Below the pieces are notes generated by a model. It had not been told where the DNA came from, searched no databases, and saw only the letters and a program-made list of their open reading frames with translations. A DNA stretch of 64,000 nt from Adineta steineri (taxonomy: Eukaryota; Rotifera; Eurotatoria; Adinetida; Adinetidae): NCBI GenBank assembly GCA_905250115.1, contig CAJNOI010000261.1:34505-98504 (forward strand), written 5' to 3'. Made by a program: the position numbers and the translations under genes. The number at the start of each line of letters is the position of its first letter. Position 1 is the stretch's first letter. Below, one piece after another: positions 63,801-64,000 of the stretch.

Positions 63801-64000
63801 AGAACTGAATTACAGAACATGATTGGAATGTTTGTTTCAACATTACCATATCGAATTCAAGTTGATCCTGATTGGTCATTTGGTGAACTTGCTGAACATG
63901 TGCGAGAAAAATGTGTATCAATTCTTGAACATTCTCATTATCCATTGCAACATATTCTTACTGACTCTCAACTTAAGCAACCAAACATTTCATTTCTTGA
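60898..64000 (+). CDS. Non-ribosomal peptide synthetase, A-PCP-C..., open frame, continues past right edge
   Basis: Exons 60898-61732, 61795-62046, 62100-62867 and 62926 to the edge join in phase across 53-62 bp introns with no in-frame stop. The ATG at 60898 leads directly into an adenylation domain (no upstream C), as in a loading module. Motifs: A3 FTSGTTGPPKAVVHTH, A5 LYGMSE, A7 KTGDLARY, A10 LNANGKLDR with the catalytic Lys. The core that normally reads FDASVWE reads WILHFME, so the Asp that binds the alpha-amino group is Ile. The carrier domain has FFSIGGHSLLAIRI with the phosphopantetheine Ser intact. The C domain has HHAAIDQ: both His and Asp kept, final Gly replaced. The bacterial-type enzyme with rotifer-style introns fits an old horizontal acquisition. 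Product unknown. Confidence 0.93.

Noticed and set aside
1-64000. CRISPR arrays, rRNA, tRNA genes and bacterial operon signals
   Set aside because: No regularly spaced repeats, rRNA blocks or cloverleaf-like sequences were recognised by eye; the window is eukaryotic. A tRNAscan-SE run would settle tRNAs.

Overview
The window looks like an animal genome, most likely a bdelloid rotifer. Genes are AT-rich and cut by many tiny GT-AG introns (about 42-65 bp). The left part carries ordinary metazoan genes (twitchin, TMEM223, FEZ, CLIC, acid sphingomyelinase). The right part carries bacterial-type NRPS, PKS and MIO-enzyme genes that nevertheless contain spliceosomal introns, a combination known from bdelloids. 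The species call is inference.

Layout. 1-16711 (-): giant twitchin-like muscle kinase gene, N-terminus at 16711, cut by the left edge inside the kinase domain. 19205-20907 (-): TMEM223. 21257-23308 (-): FEZ/UNC-76. 23651-24898 (+): GH18 chitinase-like protein. 25026-28721 and 29254-31612 (+): tandem secreted acid sphingomyelinases with matching 11-exon structures. Intron 3 of the first copy is expanded from 56 bp to 1442 bp and is almost filled by an antisense NUDT9-like gene (25660-26996) whose Nudix box is degraded. 31695-31997 (-): CD225/dispanin-like. 32657-33596 (-): CLIC. 35787-36638 (-): unidentified two-TM protein. 38472-40719 (+): membrane-anchored NHL-repeat protein, cut by a 100-N assembly gap (40720-40819).

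Right of the gap is a biosynthetic region, all on +. It holds a decayed type I reducing PKS (KS-AT-DH-MT-ER-KR-ACP-TE, 40820 to about 49154) and a decayed NRPS (C-A-PCP-C/C-A fragment, 49237 to about 55413). Next come an MIO-family aromatic amino acid ammonia-lyase/aminomutase closest in motifs to bacterial AdmH (56309-60681, one in-frame TAA) and an open NRPS (A-PCP-C, 60898 past the right edge). The two decayed megasynthases carry at least 27 in-frame stops but only about seven frame changes. Where the open NRPS gives an alignment, the lost codons are mostly CAA or TGG, so the stops arose mostly by transitions.

The open NRPS adenylation domain lacks the Asp that normally binds an alpha-amino group, while the decayed one keeps it. 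Together with the MIO gene 216 bp upstream, this suggests a two-gene unit that makes and loads a non-alpha-amino aromatic acid (cinnamate/coumarate or beta-aryl amino acid). Three inverted-repeat elements (39011-39428, 55700-56193, 58337-59071) lie only in this right part. The 100-N gap sits where the conserved and accessory halves meet, so their linkage is not proven by sequence.
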